From contig NC_079978.1 in the NCBI RefSeq assembly GCF_029852145.1, positions 992,001 through 1,056,000 of the forward strand: 64,000 bases of DNA. The letters are read 5' to 3'. Under the pieces are notes generated by a model. The model was not told the origin of the DNA. It did not search any database and saw only the letters and a list, made by a program, of their open reading frames with translations. The translations under genes were made by a program, and so were the position numbers. Shown here in pieces: positions 1 through 12,235 of this stretch; position 1 is the stretch's first letter, and each line of letters opens with the position of its first letter. This stretch comes from Microplitis mediator. Lineage: Eukaryota > Arthropoda > Insecta > Hymenoptera > Braconidae.

Positions 1-482
1 AATTCAAACTAGTGTTTTGTTGATTTGATTCATTTGAAGATGAAAAGTTTGTTTGCGGTCCATGTGGATTGTACACACGATGAACTTTGACGTGACTTTT
101 AGAGTCTTTGCGACGAATTAAAATAGCATCGACTCTGGCACACGAATTTTCAACTTGACTATTCAAATGTCTGCAATTATTAATTTATTTATTTATAGAA
201 CAAGTTTTAATAATGAGCTGATTAAAATAATGATAATTGTTATTACAAACCTATGACGACAAAATTCTTGAATATTTACACTATTAACATGCTGGCGTTT
301 CCTCAAAATAAATGACTCAATTCTTCTATTAAGCTCATCAGCGCTAGCCTTAACTTGGACTTGATCAAGATTTACTTCATATTTATCAAAATCTTGCTTG
401 AAAGACTGTACAATGTTATCTTCTGCTGAAGACTCTTGGATACTATCAAGCGGTTCTACTTTGGGGATTAAAAGCTTATCAT
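1..482 (-). CDS. MBIP-like module, partial, probably fused to MOCS2B
   Basis: Two coding exons are seen, 482-251 and 170 to the left edge, joined in phase 2; about 134 residues are visible. The second exon encodes a stretch with SCARVDA, then RRKDSKSHVKVHRVYNPHGPQT, which resembles the conserved core of MAP3K12-binding inhibitory protein (MBIP), a subunit of the ATAC histone acetyltransferase complex. The first exon opens in phase 1 after a polypyrimidine-rich acceptor, and no in-frame ATG lies between it and the upstream MOCS2B exon. It therefore needs an upstream coding exon. A GTGCGT donor at 649 inside the last MOCS2B exon supplies the right phase. Drosophila Mocs2B is known as a MoaE-MBIP fusion found in ATAC, so a fused isoform is the favoured reading. 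The C-terminus lies beyond the window. Confidence 0.7.
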
Positions 483-611
483 CTAAAAAAAATAACAATC
501 AAAATTAACACATGCAATTTATATAATTGGCGTTTAATTGTTCAACAGTAAATATAAATTTTTTTGTACAGAAAACAGATAAAGCTTAATTATAACAACA
601 TGCCAAAGAAG

Positions 612-1462
612 TCAAATAGTTAAAGATTTATTTGATAAAGCCCACGCACATTCTTTATTTTCCTTCCAAGTTGATTGCTGATCCTCGTAAATTTCTTTCT
701 TCCAAATCGGTACTGATGACTTAAGAGTGTCAATAGCAAACTCAACAGCTTGCAGTGATTCTCGGCGATGGGGAGAAGAAATAGCTATCGCTACACTGCT
801 TTCACAGACTGGTACTTCACCCAAACGATGGAAAATTGCAATATGCTTGACATCCCATTTTGCGCGAATTTTTTCACAAATATTTTTCATTTCTTTTAAT
901 GCCATTGGCTCATAAGCTTCATAAGCCAGTTTAATAACCTGTTGAACAAATAATTTTTTATCAACACCACAATCATTAAATAAATTAAATTTATTATTAT
1001 TATAAAATTACCTTTTTGGATTCAAAATTATCACGAGTTGTTCCGATAAATGTTGATATTGCACCACAAGATGGTGAAATAACACAACTGACAATTTCAT
1101 CAACCTGTAACTTATCTTTTTGGAGTTTGACGATATTTTTTTGTTCCTCTGTATTAGCCTGAAAAAAATAAATAAATAAATAAATACAATTTATTAAATT
1201 AAAATGATGCTGAAGTTAGCAGACGTCAAATAATTTTTTTATTTTTCTAGAAAAGATAAATTACAAAAAAATAAATATTTTAAAAATTGCACTTGTAGTT
1301 TTTTTAGTTTTCTGCTGTGCATTTTTTTTTGTAAATAATTTGTTGAAAAAAAAAATCCGAAAATTTTATATTGGCTGCTAACTTCAGAATCATAAATTAA
1401 ACAAATATAATTATGTAAAAAAAACAAACCTCCACTGAGAGGTGGGATGACTGCGATTTCAT
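612..1462 (-). CDS. MOCS2B: Molybdopterin synthase catalytic subunit (MoaE-like)
   Basis: Exons 1462-1430, 1158-1012 and 938-612 give 168 residues. The large subunit of molybdopterin synthase transfers sulfur from the MoaD thiocarboxylate to precursor Z (cPMP) to make molybdopterin in the cytosol. MoaE hallmarks are visible: SCGAISTFIGTTRDN (residues about 40-55), LAYEAYEPMA (64-73), the HRLGEVPV segment, SSPHRRESLQAVEFAID, and the lysine-rich active-site region LKSSVPIWKKE (about 132-142). The ATG at 1462 lies inside the MOCS2A reading frame, shifted by +1, as in the bicistronic animal MOCS2 transcript; the first 11 residues come from the shared exon. The C-terminus (WKENKECAWA...) ends like short MOCS2B proteins, but a donor at 649 could instead join it to the MBIP exons downstream. 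Confidence 0.9.
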
Positions 1463-1697
1463 CTCTGTCGCAGAGTTCGAGCTCGACATCATTAGAAATA
1501 AATTCCTCGTTAACGGCAATAATAACGTTATTACGTATACTCTCTAATCCAAATATTGAAACAATTTTATCCAGTAATTCAGATGATGAAATATGTTTGC
1601 AGATAATTATTTTAGATTCTTTAACACCAGCAATTTCACGTGCACTCGCAAAAAATAATATTTTAACATCTGTCTCCTGGGTGCTGTCATCCATCAT
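1154..1697 (-). CDS. MOCS2A: Molybdopterin synthase sulfur carrier subunit (MoaD-like)
   Basis: Exon 1697-1430 plus the first five bases of the next exon (1158-1154) encode about 90 residues. It is a ubiquitin-fold sulfur carrier whose C-terminal Gly-Gly is adenylated and thiocarboxylated by MOCS3 and then docks into MOCS2B. The sequence has the family's ILFFASARE start and DEIAVIPPLSGG end. The last codons are split by the intron: GGA G joins GC TAA, so the second Gly and the stop codon exist only after splicing. Unspliced, the frame runs on for some 60 residues and would bury the essential Gly-Gly. Two adjacent ATGs (1697 and 1694) could start it. The last 38 coding bases overlap MOCS2B in another frame. 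Confidence 0.92.
1204..1393. repeat. Palindromic MITE, family A
   Basis: An imperfect inverted repeat starts ATGATGCTGAAGTTAGCAGAC and ends with its near complement TGCTAACTTCAGAATCAT. Inside is the family core of a GTGCA... segment flanked by A/T runs. It makes up about 70 percent of the 271-bp first intron shared by MOCS2A and MOCS2B. No coding capacity. Confidence 0.85.
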
Positions 1698-1877
1698 GAA
1701 TTACTCGGTCATAATGGTAAGTGGTTGGTGCCTTGGTAATCTGATACATTATAATCTTCTTGTTTCGAACAACGGGGTTTTTAAATTAATATGTACGCTA
1801 TTATATAAGTTATTACTTTTAATCCACAAATAAATATTTAATAGAGGTTATATTGACACTGGAATTATTATCATAAA

Positions 1878-1890
1878 CACGTGTCACGTG
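1878..1890. promoter_or_regulatory. Paired CACGTG E-boxes upstream of MOCS2
   Basis: Two perfect CACGTG hexamers (1878-1883 and 1885-1890) are separated by one base, about 180 bp upstream of the MOCS2A start. Such palindromes bind bHLH-ZIP factors (USF, Myc/Max or MITF type). Function here is inferred from position and motif only. Confidence 0.4.
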
Positions 1891-4800
1891 ATCAACAGGT
1901 TAGGTTACCCAAAGATCAATAAAACAATTTTTTTTTAATTTCTTCAATAAAATTTTATTAAATAGTCAATAAAAAATAAAATACTAATTAAAAATAATTA
2001 AATTGAGTGATTACAAGTTTAAAAAATGAATTTAAAAAGTTATTTTGACTCGAGCGGTTGGCGCGAAAATTCAAATGATTCAAACGCGAGGTCACTTGTC
2101 GTGCATTTACGAGTTGCGGTTACGCCAATTACATTATCTGCTATTAAGTTTCTTTATTTAACGCGTAATAGAAAATAATTACTTTTGAATTTTTCATTAG
2201 ATTTGTGTTGACACGTACATAAATTATATTTATTTTTATATGATGCCGTACAATGTGAGCAATAGATAAATTTATATTTCTTATAAATATATTACAGATC
2301 GCTGACAATAACAACTTAAACTTTAGACGGCAATCATTTAATTAAATAAACAATAAAAAATTATAAATATAATCAAAGCGTACATAGTCTTGTAACAGTG
2401 TCCTTGATGCAGCATTTAAACGTCTAATAGCGTGCACATTTAATACTGCAACTTATGTTCTGTTACTTATAGACAAACCAAGTAGACGACAGTCTATCGT
2501 AATACGTAAGACTAAAAAATATCAAGTCCAAGTCAAGCGGCTATAGGACAAGGATAATACATTTAAAAGGCATTATTCCCTTTATGACAACTTCAATTAA
2601 AATTTCACGCAAATACTTGTACTTCATTGTTTGTCCATATACGTTAATAAAATATATATATTTAAAACAATGAAGGATTTACTATTTTAATAATTTATCG
2701 CATCAAATGTTTTGTTGTTGTTTTATTTTTTTTTATAGATATACCACTTGATAACATGTACTTACTCTATGTACATTCATTATTAATAAGGAAATTTTTT
2801 AATGTCAGATTTCTCTATTATTATTGTTGAGAAATGTCCGTGTGTACAAAAAAAATTATTTATGATGAGTACACCGGGAAAAGAACATTTATATTAATTC
2901 AGTTATGATGATAATGGTAATTATTAAAAAGTACTTTTGAAAAATGGGCATTGAGTTAAGGGCATGGCGATTTGTTTAATGGATATTACTACAAGTTTAA
3001 GAATCTCCTTAATTGTATAAAAGTAAAAGTTGATGAGAGAGCTGACAGTTGTATAGACGTATAAGTTTGTGTCATGGTAAACAGACGAGAAAAGTTAAGT
3101 TGTGTAGATTATCTAGGCTATAGAATACTGAGTTGAGGTGTAGGTTCTTTTATTTTTAAAATAAACTCTATTCATTTGACGGTAAATTTAATTTTTTATG
3201 TTTTTCAGTGCGGAGAATGACGTTTGATTTTTTTTTAAACATAAGTTGTATTGTATAAAATATCTTCTACGATGTGGAAAGATTAGATAACGTAAGTTTT
3301 TTTTAGATTTAATTGCATAAGGGATAATTATTGGTTTATAATGGTAAGGACGAAAGTTGTAAAGTAATTTAGAAACTTCTAAAAGGTTGAAAAGAACAAG
3401 ACTTCGTAAGCATGATAGGCATTGAAAGAGTTTCAGCGCGAGTTTTAAAAAGTTCGTAAAATAATTAAAGGGCAGATTTTTTTTTTTTTTTTTTTCAAAT
3501 TATATATATATCGAAGTATACATACGTAACAGTACTTATCGATGTAAAATAATTAAAAAGATAACTAATTGCTTAAAAAATTTTTAGAATTTTTAATTTT
3601 TTATCAATATGTCAAGTTTTCAAAGTAATTAAAATTACATTAGACGTAAGAGAAAGTGAGATAATATTTGATTATACAGATGCGCATGTGCGAGCGTGTT
3701 AATTTTATTCAAAATTAGAAACAAGGGTCTTCCGTTTGGTATATATCAAACATTGATATTTGTATTTGTTTACATTTAATCAGCAGAGTAGACTTATGTA
3801 AGAAATTCAATTTATTTAACGTTGAAAAATTGTACTTATACTCAAAAACAATCCAATTTCTTAAATAAGATCTTCTACTTCGTAAACAAGCAAAAAATTT
3901 ACTAAACAATTTTTGATACCTATTTCAATTAAATTGATTGACGTAAAAAGTGAAGATTAAGCGCGCGAAGAAAGTTAAACTTTGCGCTAATGCATAAAAA
4001 ATCCAAAAATCAAATCCGTAAAGTTATCCCAGTGACCCAGAAAGTAAATACAAAGATATAAAATTCCGCGTAAACTAATAATACTATTTAACGCTGGGTG
4101 TCAGAGTGTTTATAAGATTGATAAATCTTAGACATGTAGCTCTGATGGCGTTATCGAGTCGGTCCGAGCTGTAAGCGTCAATCTGGAACACTTGGATAGT
4201 TATGTAATAAACGCATGGCATTGGTAATTGAACGTAATCGCGCGCGCGCACAAGAAAGTGTTATATGTCTATATACAAACATAAAATACATAATATATAT
4301 GACAGGTATATGTGTACACATCTAATAGGTAAAGACAAAACACAAATAAAATCACGGTTGCGATTCAAATCTACAATCTCATCGATCAATCGACTTACTA
4401 GATTGATTTTCTACTACATATGCACCATTTATCTATATATATATAATATACGTGCACATAAGTATCATATGTACTTATATTACTGATGATACTATGACGA
4501 GTATTATATAAAAATACAATTAATTCATGTCACGGTCGTGTATTGTTGCAATAAATGTTTTGCTAGACAACATCATCCTAAGCAATTGATGTATCTTTGA
4601 AAAAATTAACTTGCTCTATTCGCGAGTTAATACATTTATTTATCATGTGCGATTGATTTTTTTTACGACTCTCGTTTAATATGCGAGTTCATATATATCC
4701 AGGAGGTCTAGTTACGGGGATTCAATAAATTTATACCCCAAGACCCAATTTCGCGTACGAGTTAAAACAACCGCAATGTGTAAAATAATAAATGCTTTAA

Positions 4801-6040
4801 TTAAATAACTAGATTTAAAATAGCCGAGTATGTATGTTAATTTATGTATTATCTATACATACTTTTAAACAGTTTAAAATGATAATTTTTCGTTTAATCG
4901 AAGCCACACTTATTCACACGTACGGCTTAATGTTTTGCCCTAATGACCAAGCGATAAGGAAATGCGATTTGCAATCGCTTCTATATAATGATGATATTTC
5001 GTTCCTCGAGTAAAGGTCGACTACAATCGACACGATGTTGAGTCAACTGCTATTTGAGCCAAGTATTTGAGCACAGGATTTAGCAAAACGTACAAACCTA
5101 GAAAAATAAATAAATAAGTAAAACAAAAGACATGTACGATAATCAAGTAAATAAAAAATAACAAAGCGGCTAGAATAATGTAATCAGTTGATGAGTAATC
5201 TGGGCAACTATGACGATGTCTTATAACACTGCGTCGCTGCATCGATACTTATAGAATTCATTCGAGCCTGGGTATGCATTTATATTTTAACTTCTCTGAA
5301 TGCTTTACTCTATCCCTGGTAATTTGTTAGCAACTCACACAAGCAAAGACCAGAATCACTGAGCATTATTGTCTCTGATTATTGCTAAAGTTTTCTTTGA
5401 CATTAAGGTTGACACTGCAGCCTACACCTCGACAATAATCTCAAGCTCATACTCGGCTGCAATCGCTGATGTGAGCTTTCACGGTAATAATCTCGGTATG
5501 TCACCAGTACCAGTTATCAAGTCCTATCAAGAGAAAGAGAAAAATTTACAATGACCTTTTACGCCTAGTTATTCAACGTTCTCTAAGTGCTTGAGATGCT
5601 TTTTTTATTTTTTTGTTGCTCGTGTCACATACACGTCTACTAGTTACAGTCTAGTGTGTATGTCATAGTTGCCGAGGGTCAATTTCCAGCTATTTACTTA
5701 GCAGCAGTAGAACTATCATCAGTAGCTGCTGCAACCAGCTAAAATGTGTAAATAAATGTTAGTAATATAAGAGAAGGGCCATAAAGTTAGGCCACCGATA
5801 AGTATATATATATACATATATGTTGTAATGAGTGTGTTGTCTTGTATTATTATTATAGCAGTTATTATATATGAGTATTAAAGTCAAGTCACCTTGTCGC
5901 CACATCAATGTGTGTAGATGTAGATGTGATGTATATGTATACAATAATAAAGGAACGATCGCATTTCTAATCGCCTGCGCTATGCCATCGGGTAAGTCTG
6001 TGTGTGTCGGCTGTTGTTGGTGACTGCATGACAACGACGT
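1891..6040. other. Intergenic DNA, no gene recognised
   Basis: AT-rich sequence between the divergent MOCS2 and pasilla genes. Short open frames are present but none shows family similarity or convincing splice context. An alternating CG run lies near 4240-4250. Distal promoters or noncoding pasilla exons could lie here, but no specific one can be supported. Confidence 0.5.
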
Positions 6041-7073
6041 CCAAAAGGTTGTGTATACTTGGGGTAGCGGGGCACTAGATGCAAGTTCCTAGTTGGCCTC
6101 GTTGCACTCGGAGGAGTACGGCCCTGGGCAAACGTGGTGGCAGTAGTGATTGTGTACAAGTGATGACGACGAGTGGCGCGGCGAGGTACATCAAAGAGGG
6201 GGAGGAGAAGACAGAGAGAGAGAAATAAAAATAGAGAGAGAGGGAAGTAGGTTCAGTTGGTTTAGCTGGTTCGCTCTACACCGTACTAGGGGCAAAAAGA
6301 GAAGGGGACATCCCAAGTACGAGGATTGGTCAGAGTTGTGTATAGAGAGTATGAGATAGGGAAATACGGGCTTGCGAGTGAGAAAAAAAGATTGACGGAA
6401 TCCATCGGGTATCCAAACTACCAGCTGGTTGGCAAGGGAGTCTCAAACGAGCAGCAGTTACCAGTGTGACGCGGATTCCCGTGAGCGGATCGTGTCGTAC
6501 TGCTGATACGAGGTCCGTTCATCCTCGCCGTCGTCGTTGTCATCATCATTCATCATCATCTCCATCATCATCGTCACCACCATCACTACCAGCAGCAACA
6601 CCAGCATCACCTTGATCGTCGTCGGACTGTCATCTCCACGAACTCATTTGAGCTTGTGCGCTTAAACTCTGGTTGCTCTGGTTCTTCCACTGCTGATGGG
6701 CCTGCAGTAGAATCGCTCCCACTCGTAAAATTGTGTGCTCCCGCGTTAGCTCATAGTGACACACACACACACTGAGTGCCCAGAGAGAAAGATAGATAAG
6801 TGTGCGAGAGAGATAGTAATTTTGGTCTGGGGGAGACGTAGCAAGAAGAATTCTATCGGTGTGGCAAGCAGTTCGTCCCTGGCAGTCGGTCTCATCACGT
6901 CCCGTCCCGTTTTATTCACACACACATACATCTATTGTACACAACACATTGACATTTACCCACATATATATACACACGTCCACCTGCCTGTATATATACA
7001 CAAGTTGACACAGTAATATACCAACGACGTACGCACGCACACTTGTTTTTTGTGTGCGCGCAAACGAATCAAG
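6041..7073 (+). promoter_or_regulatory. Probable 5' leader and promoter region of pasilla
   Basis: GC content rises sharply here compared with the flanks and continues without a clear intron up to the pasilla ATG. The stretch holds GA-rich runs (about 6200-6250), a CAT/CAG-type trinucleotide-rich tract (about 6540-6615) and CA repeats (about 6760 and 6920-6990). This is typical of a long insect neural-gene 5'UTR. The transcription start is not identifiable by eye. Confidence 0.45.
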
Positions 7074-10000
7074 ATGGCTGCTGACTCGGGAATGGAGACG
7101 TGTCCCTCCCCAGAAATCGCGGACTCCAGGAAAAGGCCTCTTGACTGCGACGCGGAGAACGGAGCCACCAAGAGGTCACACTACGGAACAGGTAATTTTT
7201 TAAACTATTATACATTTTTTATTTCATTATTACATTTATCGTAACCAGTGATTACCAAAGTGCATTGTATATTTGTCAGATAAGAGATTGCCGTTCTATA
7301 TATATATATATAATATATAATAGTTGTTCGTCGCACACGTTACTCCCTCTGTATTGCTATCTCACTTGTGTGTTACGTCGCGAGGGAGTCGTCAATGTTT
7401 AAATTCTACTGCGATTGACAACTAAATAGTGTTGGCTGTTGAACAGCAGCAGCACCTGCTACTGCAATGGGACGTTGACGGAACTCCTTTGCTTTAGTTT
7501 ATGTGCTTTCGAGAGTGTGACACTTTTTGGAAGTTACTCCATTGGCCTGTTAGAATTTCGAAAGGCCTGGTGGATTTACAATATATACCTACATACGTGT
7601 ACTGAGTGTGTGCATGTGTATATATCTCTCGGAACTCTCTACGTCATATCAATGTAACAGCAGCAGTAGTAGCAGTAGCAGCAGCAGCAGCAGCTTCAAT
7701 TTTTCAGTCTCGATATAAATATATGAAGATATATATTTATATTCTAATGGAGACTATTTTATAAATGTTGTTTGATTAAATAGTCGGTCGCGGGTGACGG
7801 CGCATTTTAAAATTTGACATTAGTCTATGCGTGGGCGGCTGTGAACGAGGTTTTAATGGAAGTCCTCTCTAACAGTAATAGCAGCAGCTGTATCATCAAA
7901 TTGGTGACTCCGCAAGTTTCTTTTGCTACATCATTACTCATTGTTACTTGCTCTGGAACTGCTGCGCCTGTTAGTGTGTTGTCTTGATTTTAAATTTCAG
8001 TAGGATCTAGTATAATGGAGTTGCTGTAAATATTAAGTCGGAAAAATAAAAATAACGTAAAGAATAAATTTTATTATTTTTAAAAATAATTAAAGTTTTG
8101 ACAGCAGTCTCAGGATGCGAATAAATATCAATGGTGAGTTATTAAATATATCTGTGTTAGGTCGTGGGTCAAGGTCGTAAGTGAACTAGTTGTAACAGTT
8201 GTCAAACAGCTGTTTACCTCTAACTATTAATACTTTCTAATTTTAATTATATTTTTTATTGCTATAAATTGGTATCTTGTGATAAGATAGTATAATTGCT
8301 GTCATTTTATACTTAATGAACTTTGGTTATTACATTACGTATACTATTAATTATAATTGCCAGTAGTAAAAGTGATTGAGTTAGTTTATTAATAAATGTT
8401 GAATTATTATTTTTTTTTCTGTTAAAGCAGGAGGAGATGGAATGTATCATCTCAAAGTACTTGTCCCGGGAGTGGCTGCTGGGGCTATCATCGGCAAAGG
8501 CGGTGAAACAATCGCCCAGCTACAAAAAGACACAGATGCTAGGGTTAAAATGTCAAAAGCCCGAGATTTTTATCCAGGTAAAAACTAAAACACTGAAAAT
8601 AAAGTAGTAAACAATGTTGGATCAATACAACAAGTAACATAACACACATGTGTGCTGTGCATTTTATTTTATTAATATTTTTTTTTTTATTGATTGTAAC
8701 TCTAGGTACCTCGGAACGTGTGTGTCTGATAACTGGAAGCGTTGATTCCATAATGGCTGTAATGGATTTTATAATGGAAAAAATTCGCGAAAAACCAGAT
8801 TTAACGTCCAAGATAACAGTGGACTTTGACTCTGGCAAAGCAACGGCAGAGAGAGACAAACAGGTACTTATTATTGTATAAAAATAATCTATTACTTTTT
8901 CTGTATTGTATGACATCACATTAAGGGAATGTTATAATTAAATGCAGTTTCAATGTCAACAACTTTATAACGTATTTATTTATTTGTTTGTTTTACAGGT
9001 AAAGATACTGGTACCAAATAGCACGGCAGGAATGATTATTGGCAAGGCAGGGAATTATATAAAACAAATAAAAGAAGATTCAGGATCGTACGTACAGATA
9101 AGTCAGAAGGCCAAAGACTTATCGCTCCAAGAACGCTGTATCACTGTAATTGGAGAAAAAGAAAACAATCGTAGCGCATTACTTATGATACTAGCTAAAA
9201 TTGCCGACGATCCACAAAGCGGCACGTGCCTAAACGTCAGTTATGCTGACGTAAGCGGTCCAGTAGCCAATTATAATCCTACAGGCAGCCCCTACGCCCA
9301 GGCACCTGGGACCGCACCCACATACACAACTCCAGCTGGCCTCAATACCGGTAAGATCCCTCAGCTAATTTATCATCAATTCTACTTTAAAAAAAAATGG
9401 AAAAAATTTATCCAACTATTAGTTATTGCTCCTATTAACTTTGGATTTTTTTTGTTTGTTTCAGTGAGTCTGTTGAACGGCGCTGGTTTAAGTTTAAACT
9501 TGAACTTAGGCGCTGCAATAACCGCCGGCACGGCACCCGTAACTACTCAACTTCTTGAGCATATTAAATTAAATTTGAGAAGTACGGGTTTCTCCGACGC
9601 GGCGGCAACTGAAATTCTCACGGCGATTGCCACGCTAGCCAAATACAATATCCTGGGTATGGGTATTGGCATGCCATCGAGTGTGAGTTACCTGGGCAAT
9701 CCAATTGACACCACAACATCAGCTAACGGGTCAAACAACAATGGAGGAGTATTTGGTCCGATTGGTACGGTACCGACACTTGGATCCACATCGCCAACAC
9801 CAAGGAATACACTAGAGAGATACGAGGCGTTCGATCCATTTCGACAGAACAACACTGCTGCTGGTGCCATTCATCTGAACAACAACTCATTCGGACTGGG
9901 CACAAACCAATTGTCACTCGTAAGTAAGAGTCCTACTCAGGTAGACACCAACAGCAAGGAGACCAAGAAAGTAGATATAGAAATTCCAGAGGTTATAGTG

Positions 10001-10234
10001 GGAGCTATACTGGGACCCGGTGGTCGCGCCCTCATTGAGATTCAACAGCTAAGTGGTGCCAACATTCAGATATCTAAGAAGGGTATGTTCGCGCCCGGTA
10101 CGAGGAACCGCATTGTCACTATCACGGGTTTTCCAAATGCTATCGGGATCGCTCAATACTTGATCGAGCAACGGATCAACGAGGAAGAAGCTAAAAGAGC
10201 GCGTCACAATGTCATTGCCGGCATGATCCATTGA
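7074..10234 (+). CDS. ps: Pasilla/Nova KH-domain RNA-binding splicing regulator
   Basis: Exons 7074-7191, 8431-8577, 8706-8863, 8999-9350 and 9465-10234 encode 514 residues. Nova proteins bind YCAY clusters in pre-mRNA and control alternative splicing, mainly in neurons, from the nucleus. A basic bipartite-like signal (SRKRPLD...ATKR, about residues 18-34) comes first. KH1 starts near residue 45 (YHLKVLVPG, loop GKGG), KH2 follows (VKILVPN, loop GKAG), and KH3 is C-terminal (DIEIPEVIVGAILGPGG). The linker after KH2 carries the Nova-typical SGPVANYNPTGSPYA and a long Ala/Asn/Gly-rich spacer. The ATG at 7074 is the first in frame and has a good AAG-ATG-G context. Intron 1 (1.24 kb) holds CAG-type triplet runs near 7670 and no gene. 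Intron 4 (9351-9464) is 114 bp and open in frame. Confidence 0.95.
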
Positions 10235-12204
10235 TTCCACGCGACTCAACCGCGATCATCCCCATTATTGACTTCCATCGTTTATTTAAATCCACTCTGA
10301 CTAAATGAGGGTAAATTTTATTGTCCCCCCTTGAAAAAAAATCATCAAGGCCAACAGTGTTTGCATTCTCCGATCTTTGCGTCAGTCTTGGTCTCTACAG
10401 CTCCCAATAATAACAATATTAATAATAATAATAATAGTAATAGTAATAATTATAATAATAATTATAAAAATCTCTCGTCTCTGTCGTTATGCATCACTAT
10501 TTTAGGCGCTTATTGCATTGCCAATATCATCATCTCATGCATCTATCACGGCTCGTTAACATTTATCTATACATAAGATTATTAATATATAAATATTATA
10601 TCGTTATTTACCTGTTCGTTATACAATTAATACAATTGTGCTGTGATACACCACGTTACGGGGCTTTATCACACATTCATTATGTATATTAACACATACA
10701 CACACAAGTACACACACAACTCAAAGGTATACTGGATATAGACCACTGCGAAAATTTTTATGAAACCACTCTCTATTGAGTGCTACGACATTTTAATTTA
10801 CTTTTTACGCGGGTAATGTTTAACGCTAAAAAATTATTCTTTCTTTTCCGTATTCTCCATCAGATGTATTTTCACATGACGTTACATATTGATAATAATT
10901 GTTATAAAGTTTTAAATTAAACATCATTAATTTTTTAAAACTTTTGAATAACAGTTGCCATGTCATTCATAGAAGTTGTGCTTTACATAATTGATAGAAA
11001 AAAAAAAAAACAATTTTTTTTTAGGAAGCTTTTCCAACGAAGAAATAATTAGACTGAAATTTTAATTTCTCTCTCCTTTTTTCTCTCACTAATTTTTTTC
11101 ATTTCTTCTCGCTACCTATCACTGATTTTGTCTGACAAATAAATAAATTTTTTTCCTTTATTTTAATTTGTCAGATAAAATTCAATAGTCAATACCAAAG
11201 ATTAATTTTCACAAATCCAGAGTAATATTTTTTTTAATTTTTTTGTCAAATAATATATTTATATAACTGGCTGGTCCGGTTATATATAACAAATGAATAA
11301 ATATATATACGATATCTTTTTCATCGATTGTTATATTTTTACGCGATAATAATAATCGCTCAAAGTTTATATATTTACAGAATTACAACACATATCTTTT
11401 GTACTTGTTCCATTGTCTACTGTATATTTAATTAATTAATTCAGTATATAATATATTAATTGTTATTTTTCATATTATTAATTTTTTTATCATACATATA
11501 TATATATATATTAATATATAACCGTGAGATGTGAAATATTAATTTTATTATTTTTATTATAATCACAAACGTTTCAATCTAATTATTTCTTCATTTAAAA
11601 GCATAAATTCTCATGACTTGCATACATTAATATTTAAAAACAGTTGATATTATTTTTGCGTGTTGCATTGATGTTGTAACGAATAGTTTAAAGAAAAATA
11701 AATAAATAAATTAAAGATATAGAAATTTAAAAATAATAACGCATACACCAAGTAGATTTAGATATAGATGATGATAAATAGAGAGAAAAAAAAAAAGGTC
11801 ATATACAAATGATCATAAAAATTAATAAAAGTGGTTAATAAATCAAAGATATATTGTACAATATACAGGGCAACAGACAGGATACGTAAAGTATGTGACC
11901 GAATATTTTTTTATTCCGTACTGGAGATGGTTTTAGTAACCACGAAAAAAAAATAAAAAAAAAATCAAGGCAATTATTATGTCCAAAATAATGAGCAATC
12001 GCTCTCATAGATGAATTTTTTTATAGAAAATAAATTATATAAATCTATATATCTATATTTATATACATACATATGTATGTATATAAACGACAAAAAAAAT
12101 ATATATATATAATATAATAATTGAATTATTGTCGCAATGTCTATGTCCAACGTTCCACTTGTTGAACGAGTGGCCGATGAATACTTTTGTTAGAAAGTTT
12201 TTAA

Positions 12205-12235
<31 letters not shown>

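Noticed and set aside
3470..3510. Poly-T and TA tract as a regulatory signal
   Set aside because: Such homopolymer and TA tracts occur throughout the window and carry no specific information.
7439..7657. 72-residue frame in pasilla intron 1
   Set aside because: No similarity; lies in an intron with triplet repeats and lacks good splice context.
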